Assembly (NCBI GenBank): GCA_018606805.1
Contig: JAGYWI010000021.1
Location: forward strand, 1 to 52,983
Reading direction: 5' to 3'
Source: Candidatus Magnetomicrobium cryptolimnococcus
GTDB lineage: Bacteria; Nitrospirota; Thermodesulfovibrionia; Thermodesulfovibrionales; Magnetobacteriaceae
Length of the DNA stretch: 52,983 nucleotides
The position numbers and the translations under genes were made by a program. This document shows, piece after piece, positions 24,469 through 34,249 of the stretch; the stretch's first letter is position 1; each line of letters opens with the position of its first letter. The notes under the pieces are model-generated. The model saw nothing but the letters and a program-made list of their open reading frames with translations. It was not told where the DNA came from and did not search any database.

Positions 24469-27189
24469 TCACCTATATTGATTTATAGTGGTAGTAATTG
24501 GTAGCTTTACGGTAAAGCAAGCCCCTTGACGCGTATTTCTGAAGGATAGTTCCCCTTCACAGTGTTTTTCCACTATCATTTTTGACATATAAAGCCCAAG
24601 CCCTGTGCCTACTTTTTCCCCTTTAGTTGTAAAATATGGCTCAAATATTTTATCCTTTATTTCATTAGTAATACCGCCACCATTATCCATCATATCAATA
24701 ACATAGTAAAATGGGTCAACTTTACCCTTGATATAAATTCTACCATTTTCAACATGTTTACTATGTATAACATCTTGTGCATTTTTTAAAATATTTATAA
24801 ACACCTGTATTAGTTCGTTTGGATATTTATCTTCAGAGGCTGAGAAATCATAGTCGGTATCAATAGTAATCCCCTTTGAACTAATGGATTTTCCAACTAA
24901 AGAAATGGCTTTATCTATGACTTCATTTAAAGAAAGGATATTTTTTTGTGTTGATGGTCTAAAGAAATTTCTAAAGTCATCTATTGTCTTAGACAAAAAT
25001 TGTATGTTTTCCTCTATTTCATCAAATAGACCTGCAATTGTGCTATTTGCAAAATTATTAAGTGCAAGTTCTATTTTTAGGTCAAGATTCAGGGTACTTA
25101 ACGTTGACAGGGGTTGTCGCCACTGATGAGAGATCATACTTAACATCTCCCCCATAACAGCCAGTTTAGACTGCTGTATGAGTAGTTTTTCTTTTTCAAG
25201 GCCACTTTTAATTTCTGCCTGAATAGTTTCTTCTAAGTTTTGAGTAAGTTGTTCAAGCTCTATAGTTTTATTTGTAAGTTCTATTTCAGTTTTTTTTCTT
25301 GCCGTTATATCCCGCGCTATCAATAGTGCTGCCTCTGTACCATCGTATCTTATAAGCACAGAGTATGTTTCCACATAAGTTTCCTTACCGTCGAAGCGCT
25401 TAATCCGGTACTCATAAGGGGCGACATTTTCACCATTAAATAAACTTATAAGACTATTTACGACACCCGGCTTATCCTCTGGTAATATAAAATCTAAAAG
25501 CGGTTTGCCTATTAAGTCATCTTCACTTTTAACGCCAAATAACTTAGCCCCGTTGGTGTTAATAAAGGCTATCTGCTCATCAATTAGTAAAACCACAACA
25601 TCCGGTGAAAGCTCAACAAATGTACGATAGCGCTGTTCACTTTCTCTTAATGCTTCCTCTGCCCTATCCCGCTCATTTAATATACGGATAGAAACTATTC
25701 CATAAGTAAGATTTGTAGATATTTTAAGTAAAAGATTCACTTCCTTTTCATTAAAAACATCTGGTTCTTTCGATATTATGTTTAATACCCCAAGCACATT
25801 AGCATTTAAGGTTAACGGTATACTTATAATTGAGCCGTAACCCCTTGACAAGGCTTCATCTTTCCATAGTGCAGATGTTGGGTCTTCAGATATATTTTTT
25901 ATTATACAAGGTTTTTTCTCACTAACTGCCATACCGGCAAAGTCCATAGCACTTTTATTTTTACTATCCCAAGTAAAGGTAATTTTACTAAGATAACCAT
26001 CCTCAAAACCATATTGCTCAACAGGCCTTATTGTCTTTTTTTCGTCATATATTTTAAAACCAACCCATGCCATCATATACCCGGCTATTTCAACAACTAT
26101 CTTACAGATTTCCTTTAGAAGCATGTTTTCATTTCTAATGTGTATTACGGCTTCATTACAAGCACTAAGCGCCGATTGTACCCTATTTATCCTGTTGATT
26201 TCCGTCTCAGCTCTTATCCATTGGATAGCCAAGGCATAAAAACTTGCTATTTGACTGGCTATGTTCATCTCATAGTCGGTATAATCTGTCTCCGAGTTAG
26301 CAAGTGCAATCTGTCCGACAATCTCATCACCTATCATAACAGGCACGCACAAAAAACGTTTAATAGGGATATGCCCCACAGGAGTCCCTGATGAACGGCT
26401 ATCGTGTTGTGGATCATTCGTTAGTAGCGGTTTTTTATTTTTTAAAACCCATCCCCACAGACCAACAAAATTTTTAAATACATAGGTTTTTTTTTCCACG
26501 TCGTATGTCTGCCAAATATCTTGTGTTATCGTGGGGCTTATTAGAAAACCAGTGCTTTTATCAATATATCCTGCATAACCAAATTTACTTCTTGTTAAAC
26601 GTAAAGAAAAATCTAAAATAATATTAGGCACATCTTCCATGCTTGCAGGCTTCATAGAGAGTAATTTTTGTGCCAACTCAGACATTTTAGCGTCAACTTG
26701 GGATTGTATTAGTATCATAAGCTCCCAGTTTTTTCTTTCAGTAACATCTTTTGCTATACCCATATAACCAATAGGAGCGCCTTTTTTGTCTCGCAAAATA
26801 GAGGCAGACAGAAAAACATATAAGGTGTCGCCATTTTTCTTTTGTACCATAACCTCGCCAATATAGCTGCCAGTATCTGCTATAAAATCAACTATATAGT
26901 CAAACTGGGTTTGGTCGCAAAATAACATCTCAATAGCCTCTCCAAACACCTCTTCCTTACGGTAGCCAAGCATTTTTTCAAATGCCCTGTTAAATTCAAT
27001 AATTTTATTGTCATTATTAACAGCAAACACCATATCAAGAGAGCTGTCTATAATGTTTTGCGCATATTCGTATGCGTCTTCTACACTATCAGACAAATCT
27101 ACAGACTCACAGGGATTAGTGCTGTATCTGGGGTTTTTATTAGATTTAATGTTTCTTCTTCTGTATAAGCGCTTAGAAAGGTTAAACAT
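24469..27189 (-). CDS. Multi-sensor histidine kinase PAS-GAF-GAF-PAS-HisKA-HATPase
   Basis: 906 aa, with no membrane segment. PAS1 spans about 40-155 (NIIDSSLDMVFAVNNDNKIIEFN, GYMGIAKDVTERK). GAF1 lies about 170-325 (FVGLWGWVLKNKKPLLTND), GAF2 about 345-505, and PAS2 about 515-640 (TYVETYSVLIRYDG, IARDITARKK). A coiled coil precedes the HisKA box MISHQWRQPL (H688) and the HATPase domain (INILKNAQDV, DNGGGI, GTGLGLYMSK). The sensors are cytoplasmic, so small-molecule, redox or light input is likely. The ribosome site before the ATG at 27189 is weak. The gene lies between a small secreted-protein gene and the REC-kinase on the same strand. Confidence 0.92.
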   Translation of the reverse strand: MFNLSKRLYRRRNIKSNKNPRYSTNPCESVDLSDSVEDAYEYAQNIIDSSLDMVFAVNNDNKIIEFNRAFEKMLGYRKEEVFGEAIEMLFCDQTQFDYIVDFIADTGSYIGEVMVQKKNGDTLYVFLSASILRDKKGAPIGYMGIAKDVTERKNWELMILIQSQVDAKMSELAQKLLSMKPASMEDVPNIILDFSLRLTRSKFGYAGYIDKSTGFLISPTITQDIWQTYDVEKKTYVFKNFVGLWGWVLKNKKPLLTNDPQHDSRSSGTPVGHIPIKRFLCVPVMIGDEIVGQIALANSETDYTDYEMNIASQIASFYALAIQWIRAETEINRINRVQSALSACNEAVIHIRNENMLLKEICKIVVEIAGYMMAWVGFKIYDEKKTIRPVEQYGFEDGYLSKITFTWDSKNKSAMDFAGMAVSEKKPCIIKNISEDPTSALWKDEALSRGYGSIISIPLTLNANVLGVLNIISKEPDVFNEKEVNLLLKISTNLTYGIVSIRILNERDRAEEALRESEQRYRTFVELSPDVVVLLIDEQIAFINTNGAKLFGVKSEDDLIGKPLLDFILPEDKPGVVNSLISLFNGENVAPYEYRIKRFDGKETYVETYSVLIRYDGTEAALLIARDITARKKTEIELTNKTIELEQLTQNLEETIQAEIKSGLEKEKLLIQQSKLAVMGEMLSMISHQWRQPLSTLSTLNLDLKIELALNNFANSTIAGLFDEIEENIQFLSKTIDDFRNFFRPSTQKNILSLNEVIDKAISLVGKSISSKGITIDTDYDFSASEDKYPNELIQVFINILKNAQDVIHSKHVENGRIYIKGKVDPFYYVIDMMDNGGGITNEIKDKIFEPYFTTKGEKVGTGLGLYMSKMIVEKHCEGELSFRNTRQGACFTVKLPITTTINQYR

Positions 27190-27362
27190 TGTTTTAGAGT
27201 AAATAACTCCGAAAGTGTTATTAAAATATTATCATGTACATAATTAATAGTATCTGCTATGATGATTTTATACTTTTCATCACAAATAGCAGGTACCTCA
27301 AGGTAAATGTCATTGTTAATAGAAGCACTATCCATAAATGCAACATACCCATCAAATACATT

Positions 27363-27599
27363 CTAATGAGTTGTAACTGCTTTAACTGCATTTTTAATTA
27401 TACTTTTAATAGTGTTTTGTGAGCTTTTAATCTCATTATCAGTTTTTACATTATTTTCAGTATTAGCAGCACCTTGTAACTGTTCAACTGCAGGCTTTTC
27501 TGTTGCTGGTTTCTTAACATCCTCTGCTTTAAGTGTAACAGTCGAAATAAGCAACACAATAAACACCAACCCACCAATTATAAATTTTTTGTTAAACAT
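27363..27599 (-). CDS. Small exported or membrane-anchored protein
   Basis: 78 aa. A hydrophobic leader (FIIGGLVFIVLLISTVTLKA) works as a signal peptide, cleaved near KAE, or as an N-terminal anchor. The short mature part is Lys/Glu/Asn/Thr-rich with KKPATEKPAVEQ, then a possible amphipathic helix, NTIKSIIKNAVKAV. AGGAGG stands 6 bases before the ATG, strongly supporting translation. Not recognised. It ends in TAG; the frame stays open beyond it for a further 87 codons (to 27099), overlapping the kinase start. Confidence 0.65.
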   Translation of the reverse strand: MFNKKFIIGGLVFIVLLISTVTLKAEDVKKPATEKPAVEQLQGAANTENNVKTDNEIKSSQNTIKSIIKNAVKAVTTH

Positions 27600-27635
27600 A
27601 TCTTACCTCCTCAATACTTTACTTCTAAAGTATTA

Positions 27636-27847
27636 TATACCAAAATAAAAATGGTTTGCCAAAAATAATAATTATGTTTTTATCATTAACTCATGAACGA
27701 TATTTTTTTTGGGGTTCAAGGGTGTGAAGGCACACCTCCCTGTGCGCCTTCGCACCTTTGGCGGAAGTGTGAGGGCAACGCCCTCACTATGTATTTGTTT
27801 CCTTATTCTTAGGAATATGTCTTGCAAAGCTGATTTGTTTTGGTATA
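27636..27847. mobile_element. MITE-like element, second complete copy
   Basis: The left end TATACCAAAATAAAAATGG plus TTTGCC faces the right end, which read inversely is TATACCAAAACAAATCAGC plus TTTGCA. The 212-bp interior includes GGTGTGAAGGCACACC and GAGGGC-AAC-GCCCTC hairpins, and a CTATGTATTTGTTTCC stretch also present at 35480-35494. No coding potential. It lies between the small exported-protein gene and uvrA. Flanking TATA repeats suggest TA-target insertion. Confidence 0.75.
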
Positions 27848-27935
27848 TATGACCACTACCCATTCAGGACTACCTTAATTTTTTATCTTTATATTTTTTC
27901 AAAACGTTTTAACTTTGAATAAGTTATATTATCTT

Positions 27936-30491
27936 ATGCAAGATTATATTGTCATAAAAGGAGCAAGAGAGCACAATTTAAAAAACTTGGCTATAAAGCT
28001 GCCAAGAAATCAAACGATAGTGTTAACCGGTCCATCAGGTTCCGGTAAATCCACTTTGGCTATAGACACGATATATGCAGAGGGGCAGAGACGGTATGTT
28101 GAAAGCCTATCGGTTTATGCTAGACAGTTTTTGGGAGAAATGCAAAGACCTGATGTGGATTATATCGAGGGACTTTCACCTTCGATAGCTATTGAGCAAA
28201 AGACGATTTCAAAAAGTCCGCGTTCTACCGTTGGTACGTTAACTGAAATTTATGACTATTTACGAGTGCTTTATACAAGAATTGGACGGCCTTTTTGTAG
28301 GCAATGTGGCAAACTAATAACTGAGCAAAACGCCTCAACAATAATAGATATGGTTAAGACACTTCCTATTGGAACAAAAATTCAGGTATTGTCACCAATA
28401 GTTAAAGAAAGAAAGGGACATCACAACAAAGAACTGCAGATGATGAAAAGAGAGGGGTTTGTTAGGGCAAGAATAGATGGAGTTATGCAGGATTTAACGG
28501 AGGATATAGAGTTAAACAAAAACAAGCGGCACACCATTGAAATAGTCATAGACAGGTTAGTGATAAAACCACAGATTGAAAAAAAACTGGATGATGCCAT
28601 AAATAATGCCTTGAGGTTCAATAACATAGTTGTAATAAATCTGCTTGATAGTAATAAAGACATAGTTATGAGTAAGACTATGGCTTGTCCGCAGTGTCGG
28701 ATAAGTATACCAGAGATAACACCAATGTTTTTTTCATTTAACAGCAATCTTGGAGCTTGTGATCGGTGTAAGGGGCTTGGTTATGAAAATGTGGTGGAAG
28801 AAACGGTTAGAGAAGGGCATGATACGGATTTAAAAAAATGTACGAAATGTAATGGTATGCGATTAAACGATGATGCTTTAAGTATTAAGATAGGTGGGTT
28901 CAACATTGCAGAGGTGGCTGGTATGCAGGTGTCTGGGGTGCTCCAGTTTTTTAATAATCTAATGCTTGATGAGCGTGAAAGCTACATAGCACGTAGGATA
29001 TTAAAAGAAATAACAGACCGACTTGGTTTTTTGCAAAAGATAGGACTTGAGTATTTAACAGTAGACCGACTTGCCTCAACCTTATCCGGTGGTGAGGCTC
29101 AGCGTATGCGCCTTGCAACACAAATAGGCTCAGCCCTCTCCGGCGTCCTCTATATACTAGATGAGCCAAGCATCGGCCTGCATGCAAGCGACTGTAGTAG
29201 GCTCATCCATACACTTAAAGAAATCAAAGACAATGGCAACACCATCATCGTTGTTGAACACGACGAGGAAACAATCATCTCAAGCGATTATGTTGTGGAC
29301 ATGGGGCCTGGGGCTGGCACTAAGGGTGGATGGGTTATTGCATCGGGTACACCGGTTGATATTATTAATAATGAGAATTCATTAACAGGAAAATATATTA
29401 GCGGTAAATTTCAAATACCAGTACCTGAGATAAGGCGCTTACCGAATGGATTTATTACGATAACCGGGGCATGTGAAAACAACCTTAAAAACCTCGACGT
29501 ATCTATTCCATTAGGTATTTTCACTGCTGTTACTGGGGTATCGGGTTCGGGAAAAAGTACTCTGATTATAGATACTCTTTATAGGGCTATGATGAACATT
29601 GTATATAAAAGTAACCTAAAGGTTGGTGAGCACACCGGTATTTATGGCGTTGAGACTATAACAAGGATAATTTCCGTTGATCAGTCGCCGATAGGGAAAA
29701 CCCCCCGCTCTAATCCAGCAACTTATGTTGGATTATTTACAGCGGTAAGAGAGCTATTTGCAGCTCTTCTTGAGTCAAGGGCTAAGGGGTACACAAGCTC
29801 ACGTTTTAGCTTTAACATGAAAGGTGGTAGGTGCGAAGAATGCAAAGGGGCTGGTATTAAAAAATATGAGATGCACTTCCTTCCTGATGCTTACGTTTTG
29901 TGCGATTCATGTGCAGGTAAGAGGTTTAATACGGAAACGCTTTATGTGAAATATAAAGGTAAAAATATCTCAGAGGTCCTTGATATGACAGTAAGCGAGG
30001 CAAAAGAGTTTTTTTCGTCTTCCTTGCCCCTTTGGGATAAACTGAACCTGCTTGAAGAGACAGGACTTGGATACATTAGGCTTGGTCAGTCGGCAAGAAC
30101 TCTTTCAGGCGGTGAGGCTCAAAGACTTAAGCTTTCCAAGGAGCTTGCTAAAAAATCCACTGGCACTACCATTTATATTTTAGATGAGCCAACTACGGGG
30201 CTTCATTTTGTTGATATTGAAAAGCTCTTGACCATCCTACACCGTTTAACCGACCTTGGTAATACTGTTATTGTTATTGAACATAACTTGGACATTATTA
30301 AATCGGCAGATTATGTAATTGATATGGGGCCAAAGGGTGGTGAGGCTGGTGGCTATATATTAGCACAGGGAACACCGCAAGAGATTTCTGCAAACAAGCA
30401 ATCGTTAACGGGACAATACTTGGTGGCTAAGATTGGATGCGCTATTGCGACACCGCCCCCTAATCATTCTTCTGTAAACCAAGAAGGCTAA
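27936..30491 (+). CDS. uvrA: Excinuclease ABC subunit A, shortened (insertion domain largely missing)
   Basis: This DNA-damage recognition ATPase of nucleotide excision repair has two ABC modules. About 851 aa from the ATG at 27936 (MQDYIVIKGAREHNLKNL), against roughly 940 in most bacteria. Walker A I is GPSGSGKST (32-40) and Walker A II is GVSGSGKST (534-542). ABC signatures are LSGGEAQRMRL and LSGGEAQRLKL, and Walker B motifs are LYILDEPSIGLH and IYILDEPTTGLH. Zinc modules include CRQCG, CPQC, CDRCKGLG with CTKCNG, and CEECKGAG with CDSCAGKR. The UvrB-binding region is retained. The roughly 100-residue insertion domain expected between CDRCKGLG and CTKCNG is only about 25 residues. The 3' end overlaps the converging regulator gene by 32 bp. 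Confidence 0.95.
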   Translation: MQDYIVIKGAREHNLKNLAIKLPRNQTIVLTGPSGSGKSTLAIDTIYAEGQRRYVESLSVYARQFLGEMQRPDVDYIEGLSPSIAIEQKTISKSPRSTVGTLTEIYDYLRVLYTRIGRPFCRQCGKLITEQNASTIIDMVKTLPIGTKIQVLSPIVKERKGHHNKELQMMKREGFVRARIDGVMQDLTEDIELNKNKRHTIEIVIDRLVIKPQIEKKLDDAINNALRFNNIVVINLLDSNKDIVMSKTMACPQCRISIPEITPMFFSFNSNLGACDRCKGLGYENVVEETVREGHDTDLKKCTKCNGMRLNDDALSIKIGGFNIAEVAGMQVSGVLQFFNNLMLDERESYIARRILKEITDRLGFLQKIGLEYLTVDRLASTLSGGEAQRMRLATQIGSALSGVLYILDEPSIGLHASDCSRLIHTLKEIKDNGNTIIVVEHDEETIISSDYVVDMGPGAGTKGGWVIASGTPVDIINNENSLTGKYISGKFQIPVPEIRRLPNGFITITGACENNLKNLDVSIPLGIFTAVTGVSGSGKSTLIIDTLYRAMMNIVYKSNLKVGEHTGIYGVETITRIISVDQSPIGKTPRSNPATYVGLFTAVRELFAALLESRAKGYTSSRFSFNMKGGRCEECKGAGIKKYEMHFLPDAYVLCDSCAGKRFNTETLYVKYKGKNISEVLDMTVSEAKEFFSSSLPLWDKLNLLEETGLGYIRLGQSARTLSGGEAQRLKLSKELAKKSTGTTIYILDEPTTGLHFVDIEKLLTILHRLTDLGNTVIVIEHNLDIIKSADYVIDMGPKGGEAGGYILAQGTPQEISANKQSLTGQYLVAKIGCAIATPPPNHSSVNQEG

Positions 30492-31269
30492 TTACATCTG
30501 ATGCCGCCTCTTCAATAGATTTGGCTGTCATATCTAACATAGGCCAATCCGGTCGGCGTTCAAGTAGTTCATACGCATAAGCTAACTCTCTTTTTATAGC
30601 CTCTATGCTAACATAGCTTGTAGCGGTAGTACCCAAATGTGTAGAGCGCGTCTGCCGCAGTGCTGCTAAACGCTCCGGCTGTAGCGTTAACATCACAACA
30701 CGTCTTCTGGGTAAGGTAAAAAGTTCCTCGGGCGGGTTTATACCAGCTACAATTGGTATGTTTGCTACGCGCCAGCCTTGGTTAGCTAAGTATATACTTA
30801 GTGGCGTTTTAGAGGTACGAGAAACCCCCACAAGCACTATATCAGCCATAGATAACTCTTCCGTACTAAGCCCATCATCATGACTTACAACAAATTCCAT
30901 CGCTTCCACACGGCGTAAGTATGCACTGTCAAAGGGTTTATAGAGACCGGGTTCAAACAGTGGTTCCGTCTCTAGTAGCTCCGTTAAGCGAACCAAAAGA
31001 GGTCCAAACAGATCAAACGTAGACACTCCATAGTTACGTCCCTCCGTAAACATCAATTGACGTAACTGTGGCAACACTATTGTATATACTATAAAGGCAT
31101 TAGCGCTAAAGGCCTCCTTTACTACTTTATGAATACCCTCTGTGTCTTTTATGTTATTATAAACGACAAACTCTACCTCTTTACCATGAAACTGACTCAT
31201 AGCTGCCTCCACTACCTGTTTTGCCGTCGTGCCAGTTGAATCTGATACAATAAATATTTTTTTTATCAT
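30460..31269 (-). CDS. ppsR: PEP synthase / pyruvate,phosphate dikinase regulatory protein
   Basis: This 269-aa bifunctional ADP-dependent kinase and Pi-dependent phosphorylase switches PEP synthase or PPDK off and on by Thr phosphorylation. Family marks are FIVSDSTGTTAKQVVEAAMSQF at the N-terminus (split here as residues 6-27), GVSRTSKTPLSIYLANQG with the P-loop-like GVSRTSKT (148-155), and IPIVAGINPPEELF. The length is normal. Which target enzyme is used cannot be told from here. The gene converges on uvrA with a 32-bp overlap of coding sequences, so each transcript is partly antisense to the other. Confidence 0.93.
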   Translation of the reverse strand: MIKKIFIVSDSTGTTAKQVVEAAMSQFHGKEVEFVVYNNIKDTEGIHKVVKEAFSANAFIVYTIVLPQLRQLMFTEGRNYGVSTFDLFGPLLVRLTELLETEPLFEPGLYKPFDSAYLRRVEAMEFVVSHDDGLSTEELSMADIVLVGVSRTSKTPLSIYLANQGWRVANIPIVAGINPPEELFTLPRRRVVMLTLQPERLAALRQTRSTHLGTTATSYVSIEAIKRELAYAYELLERRPDWPMLDMTAKSIEEAASDVISLLGLQKND

Positions 31270-31287
31270 ATTGTAAGCCCCGCTTTT

Positions 31288-32484
31288 TTATTTTACAAGT
31301 TTTGTAAATAAATAGATAAATAACTCTGCTATAAACGGCATAGGGTCATTTAAAGATAAAACATCGTAATATACGTTTTCATCAAAAAAATCCATAATTA
31401 ATGATTTTATGGTTGAAAACCGTTTAGGGAACTGTCCCGGAAATTCTTTAGGTTTACCTTTAAGCACCTTTCTAAGATGACGCAAATCTCCAATTACCCA
31501 ACGGCACTTTACGTTTATTTTATATGGTGATTGCTCTGGTATCTTTGTGCCAGCAATTGATTGACAAAGTAGAACTGGAAAATTGACCCCTGAATAAATT
31601 GCAAGTGGTAAGGAGTTCCAAAATCTACCGTTTACTTCCATAAGCTTATATAAACCACTATTCTCATCCTTTTTAAATTCCACCATAGCTACACCATTCC
31701 AACCAATAGCACTTAGTAGTTTTTCACTATAGGTTTTAAGCTCTGGAATTAAATCAATACTTTGACGAAAAGAGCTACCACTTCCAGTTGGGTTTGTATC
31801 ACGTATCCTCTTATGGGCAAACCACGTTATAGGTTTATTATCTTTAAATAATGTAAATACTCCATATCCTGTACCAGAGACAAACTCTTGAATTAACAAT
31901 GGAAACGCACAGTTATTTATATTTTCTATCATTTTTATCACTTCAACTGGTGTATTTGCATAATACGAACTGCCAGTATTTACAACTTTGCCATCAGCTA
32001 TATTCGTACTGCTATTTGCCTTCACAACAACAGGGAAGTTTAACTCCTCCAACACCTGATTGACATCAGTACGACTATATAGTATATGCGTGTTAGGAAT
32101 TGGGATTTGATGTTCTTGAGCTATACCTATTGTTTTTTGTTTATTAAATGTTTTTAATAACATTTCATGTTCAGGCAAAGCTAAACAGGTGTTTTTGGGT
32201 AATTTATTTCTAAAAATTGATAGTGGGAGCACAGTTTTATCTGATATAGGTATAACTATATCATAATAGTTACTATCTAACTCTTTAGAAATATCATTAA
32301 TAAAAGAGTGTATATCTAAGGAAGGAGCTGCATAGATAATCCGTCTAGTACAATGTTTAGAATAAAAAGATTTATCAAACCTCCCTGTACCAGCACAGGT
32401 AACAGAAAAACCATACTCTGATAAACTCCTCGTTACTGCTAATGCGGCGTTTAACTCAGCATCTAAGACTAAGGCTCTCATCAT
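31288..32484 (-). CDS. ATP-grasp family protein, likely cell-surface polysaccharide related
   Basis: 398 aa. An N-terminal Rossmann-like part (ALVLDAELNAALAVTRSLSEYG) precedes an ATP-grasp fold: FPVVVKANSSTNIADGK binds ATP, PLLIQEFVSGTGYGVFTL follows, and the metal site is VAMVEFKKDE with LMEVNGRFWNSL. Such carboxylate-amine ligases are common in polysaccharide clusters, where they add amino acids or modify sugars; the substrate is unknown. Start and stop overlap by four bases with the flippase gene (ATGA), which indicates translational coupling. Confidence 0.8.
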   Translation of the reverse strand: MMRALVLDAELNAALAVTRSLSEYGFSVTCAGTGRFDKSFYSKHCTRRIIYAAPSLDIHSFINDISKELDSNYYDIVIPISDKTVLPLSIFRNKLPKNTCLALPEHEMLLKTFNKQKTIGIAQEHQIPIPNTHILYSRTDVNQVLEELNFPVVVKANSSTNIADGKVVNTGSSYYANTPVEVIKMIENINNCAFPLLIQEFVSGTGYGVFTLFKDNKPITWFAHKRIRDTNPTGSGSSFRQSIDLIPELKTYSEKLLSAIGWNGVAMVEFKKDENSGLYKLMEVNGRFWNSLPLAIYSGVNFPVLLCQSIAGTKIPEQSPYKINVKCRWVIGDLRHLRKVLKGKPKEFPGQFPKRFSTIKSLIMDFFDENVYYDVLSLNDPMPFIAELFIYLFTKLVK

Positions 32485-33983
32485 CTTTTAAATTTTTTTA
32501 AATATTTATTTAGATTTAAATTAAGATTTAACTGTTGTTTTTTATGTGCATACAATATCGTCATTAATGTAATAGTAATAAATAGACATAATTTTATAAA
32601 AATAATTATATATTCATTTAAAAATTCAGAATTTTTAAAAATATAATTCATATAGTTAAGTGAATAAATATTCAAACACATTACCGTAAAAGGTATAAGC
32701 AAATATATTACTTTTGGGCTAATTGCTGTTAAAAAATATTTAGATTTTCTACTTATGTATATAAATGAAAATAGAGTTAAAAGCAAAAAAGCAACACTAC
32801 ACCCAAAGGCAACACCATTTATACCAAAGCCAGTTTTAATAAAGACAATACTGAGTGATATATTGACTAATAGCGGTATGCTCATAACAGGGATTGCTTG
32901 ATTTTGCCATTTATTGGCAATAATAATACCTCTAAACGTATAAGAAAGCGCTAAAAAGTATGAACCAATTAATAAAATCTGAGCAGGTGCTATGCTTTGT
33001 ATGTATTTTGGAAAAAATATATTTATAAAAAAAGGCAGCACAAGAAATGCAGGTCCAATTAAAAATGGCATTAGATATGCGCTTGTCATTAATGGCTTAA
33101 TAAAAAATTCATCAATATTACGCTCTGTGGAAGAGTTGGCAATTTGCTCCATAAGCTTAGGCTCTATAACTTCCCTTGAAATAGACGGTATATTTAAAAT
33201 AGGCGTTAATATAGCTACTGCCAAACCATACAGCCCAAGCTGTTTATTATCTAAAAGATATGATATTATCAACTTATCACAGGTAAGTAGCAACACTGTA
33301 ATAATATTGAAAACAAAAATAAAAAATCCCATCTTAACGTTTTCTATAAACACAGCCATATTAAAACTATGGTGTTTTTCAATAACCTGTTGCAGCTTTA
33401 AATATAAAGTACTTGTTATAAGAGCCAAAACTACACTAAATAAAGCCCCATATATTCCAAATAGATAAATAAATATAATACTAAAAACAAAAGATGCCGT
33501 CGTACGTATAAGATTTGCCTTACTTATAAGGATAAAGTTCTGATAACCTCTAAGGAGGTTTATATAATGCTCATTGTACCATGTAATCAAGACAATTAAA
33601 CTTGTTATTAAAAAACCAAACCTTGTAGTTAAGTCCAATCCGGGCTTAAAAGAATATGCAATAATAAAGACTATAAATATTAAATTCATACAAAAAGTAC
33701 TATAATAAATAGTTCCCTTTAGTGTTTCAACTTCTTTTCTTTTATTTTGAGATTCGTAATATGGGAGTAAATATCTTATAGGTGAGCGCGTACCAAGGTG
33801 CGTGTATGAACCATAGGTAATAAATACATTTAATAGATTCCAAAGCCCAAACATCTCAGGTCCTAAAAGCCTCGGCCTTATAAAGCTATTTAGTAAAGAC
33901 ATAACCTGAACATACAAATTACTTGTTGAGTATACAACGATACTCTTTGCAATAGAGTGCTTTTTACTATCTCTTGACAACAT
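32481..33983 (-). CDS. Wzx-like polysaccharide flippase (MOP/PST superfamily)
   Basis: About 500 aa with roughly 12-14 hydrophobic segments. The N-terminal motif VYSTSNLYVQVMSLLNSF followed by RPRLLGPEMFGLWNLLN is typical of Wzx/RfbX-type flippases, which move lipid-linked oligosaccharide repeat units across the inner membrane. The C-terminal helices LSIVFIKTGFGINGVAFG and following spans also fit. ATG 33983 is preferred to TTG 33989 (GAG lies 8 bases before it). No glycosyltransferases or polymerase lie alongside, so the main surface-polysaccharide locus must be elsewhere or reduced. Confidence 0.87.
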   Translation of the reverse strand: MLSRDSKKHSIAKSIVVYSTSNLYVQVMSLLNSFIRPRLLGPEMFGLWNLLNVFITYGSYTHLGTRSPIRYLLPYYESQNKRKEVETLKGTIYYSTFCMNLIFIVFIIAYSFKPGLDLTTRFGFLITSLIVLITWYNEHYINLLRGYQNFILISKANLIRTTASFVFSIIFIYLFGIYGALFSVVLALITSTLYLKLQQVIEKHHSFNMAVFIENVKMGFFIFVFNIITVLLLTCDKLIISYLLDNKQLGLYGLAVAILTPILNIPSISREVIEPKLMEQIANSSTERNIDEFFIKPLMTSAYLMPFLIGPAFLVLPFFINIFFPKYIQSIAPAQILLIGSYFLALSYTFRGIIIANKWQNQAIPVMSIPLLVNISLSIVFIKTGFGINGVAFGCSVAFLLLTLFSFIYISRKSKYFLTAISPKVIYLLIPFTVMCLNIYSLNYMNYIFKNSEFLNEYIIIFIKLCLFITITLMTILYAHKKQQLNLNLNLNKYLKKFKR

Positions 33984-33989
33984 ATTCAA

Positions 33990-34249
33990 TACTCAAATGA
34001 ATTTCATTGTAACATAGAATTAACAATTAAAGCTATTTATAAAAAAGCCACTTGAAAAAGTGTAGGGGAAAACCCTTTTAGGCACAAGGGGTACAAAGGC
34101 ACAATTACAGTAGAGTCTGAAATATGAGCCAGAGGAATTACAATGCTTAAGAATTTTACATTCTCCATGTTGTATAATTTATAACTTAGCTGCAGACAGT
34201 AAGTTTTTATTGATTATGTAAAGCTTAACAACAACCGGAGGTATTTAAA
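33990..34249. other. Non-coding interval between divergent genes with a degraded hairpin repeat
   Basis: Bases 34055-34110 (GTAGGGGAAAACCCTTTTAG then GCACAAGG) are the inverse of the right arm of the 10269-10400 repeat. The rest is AT-rich, with no recognisable gene, and must hold the promoters of the flippase and DUF4013-like genes. Confidence 0.55.
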
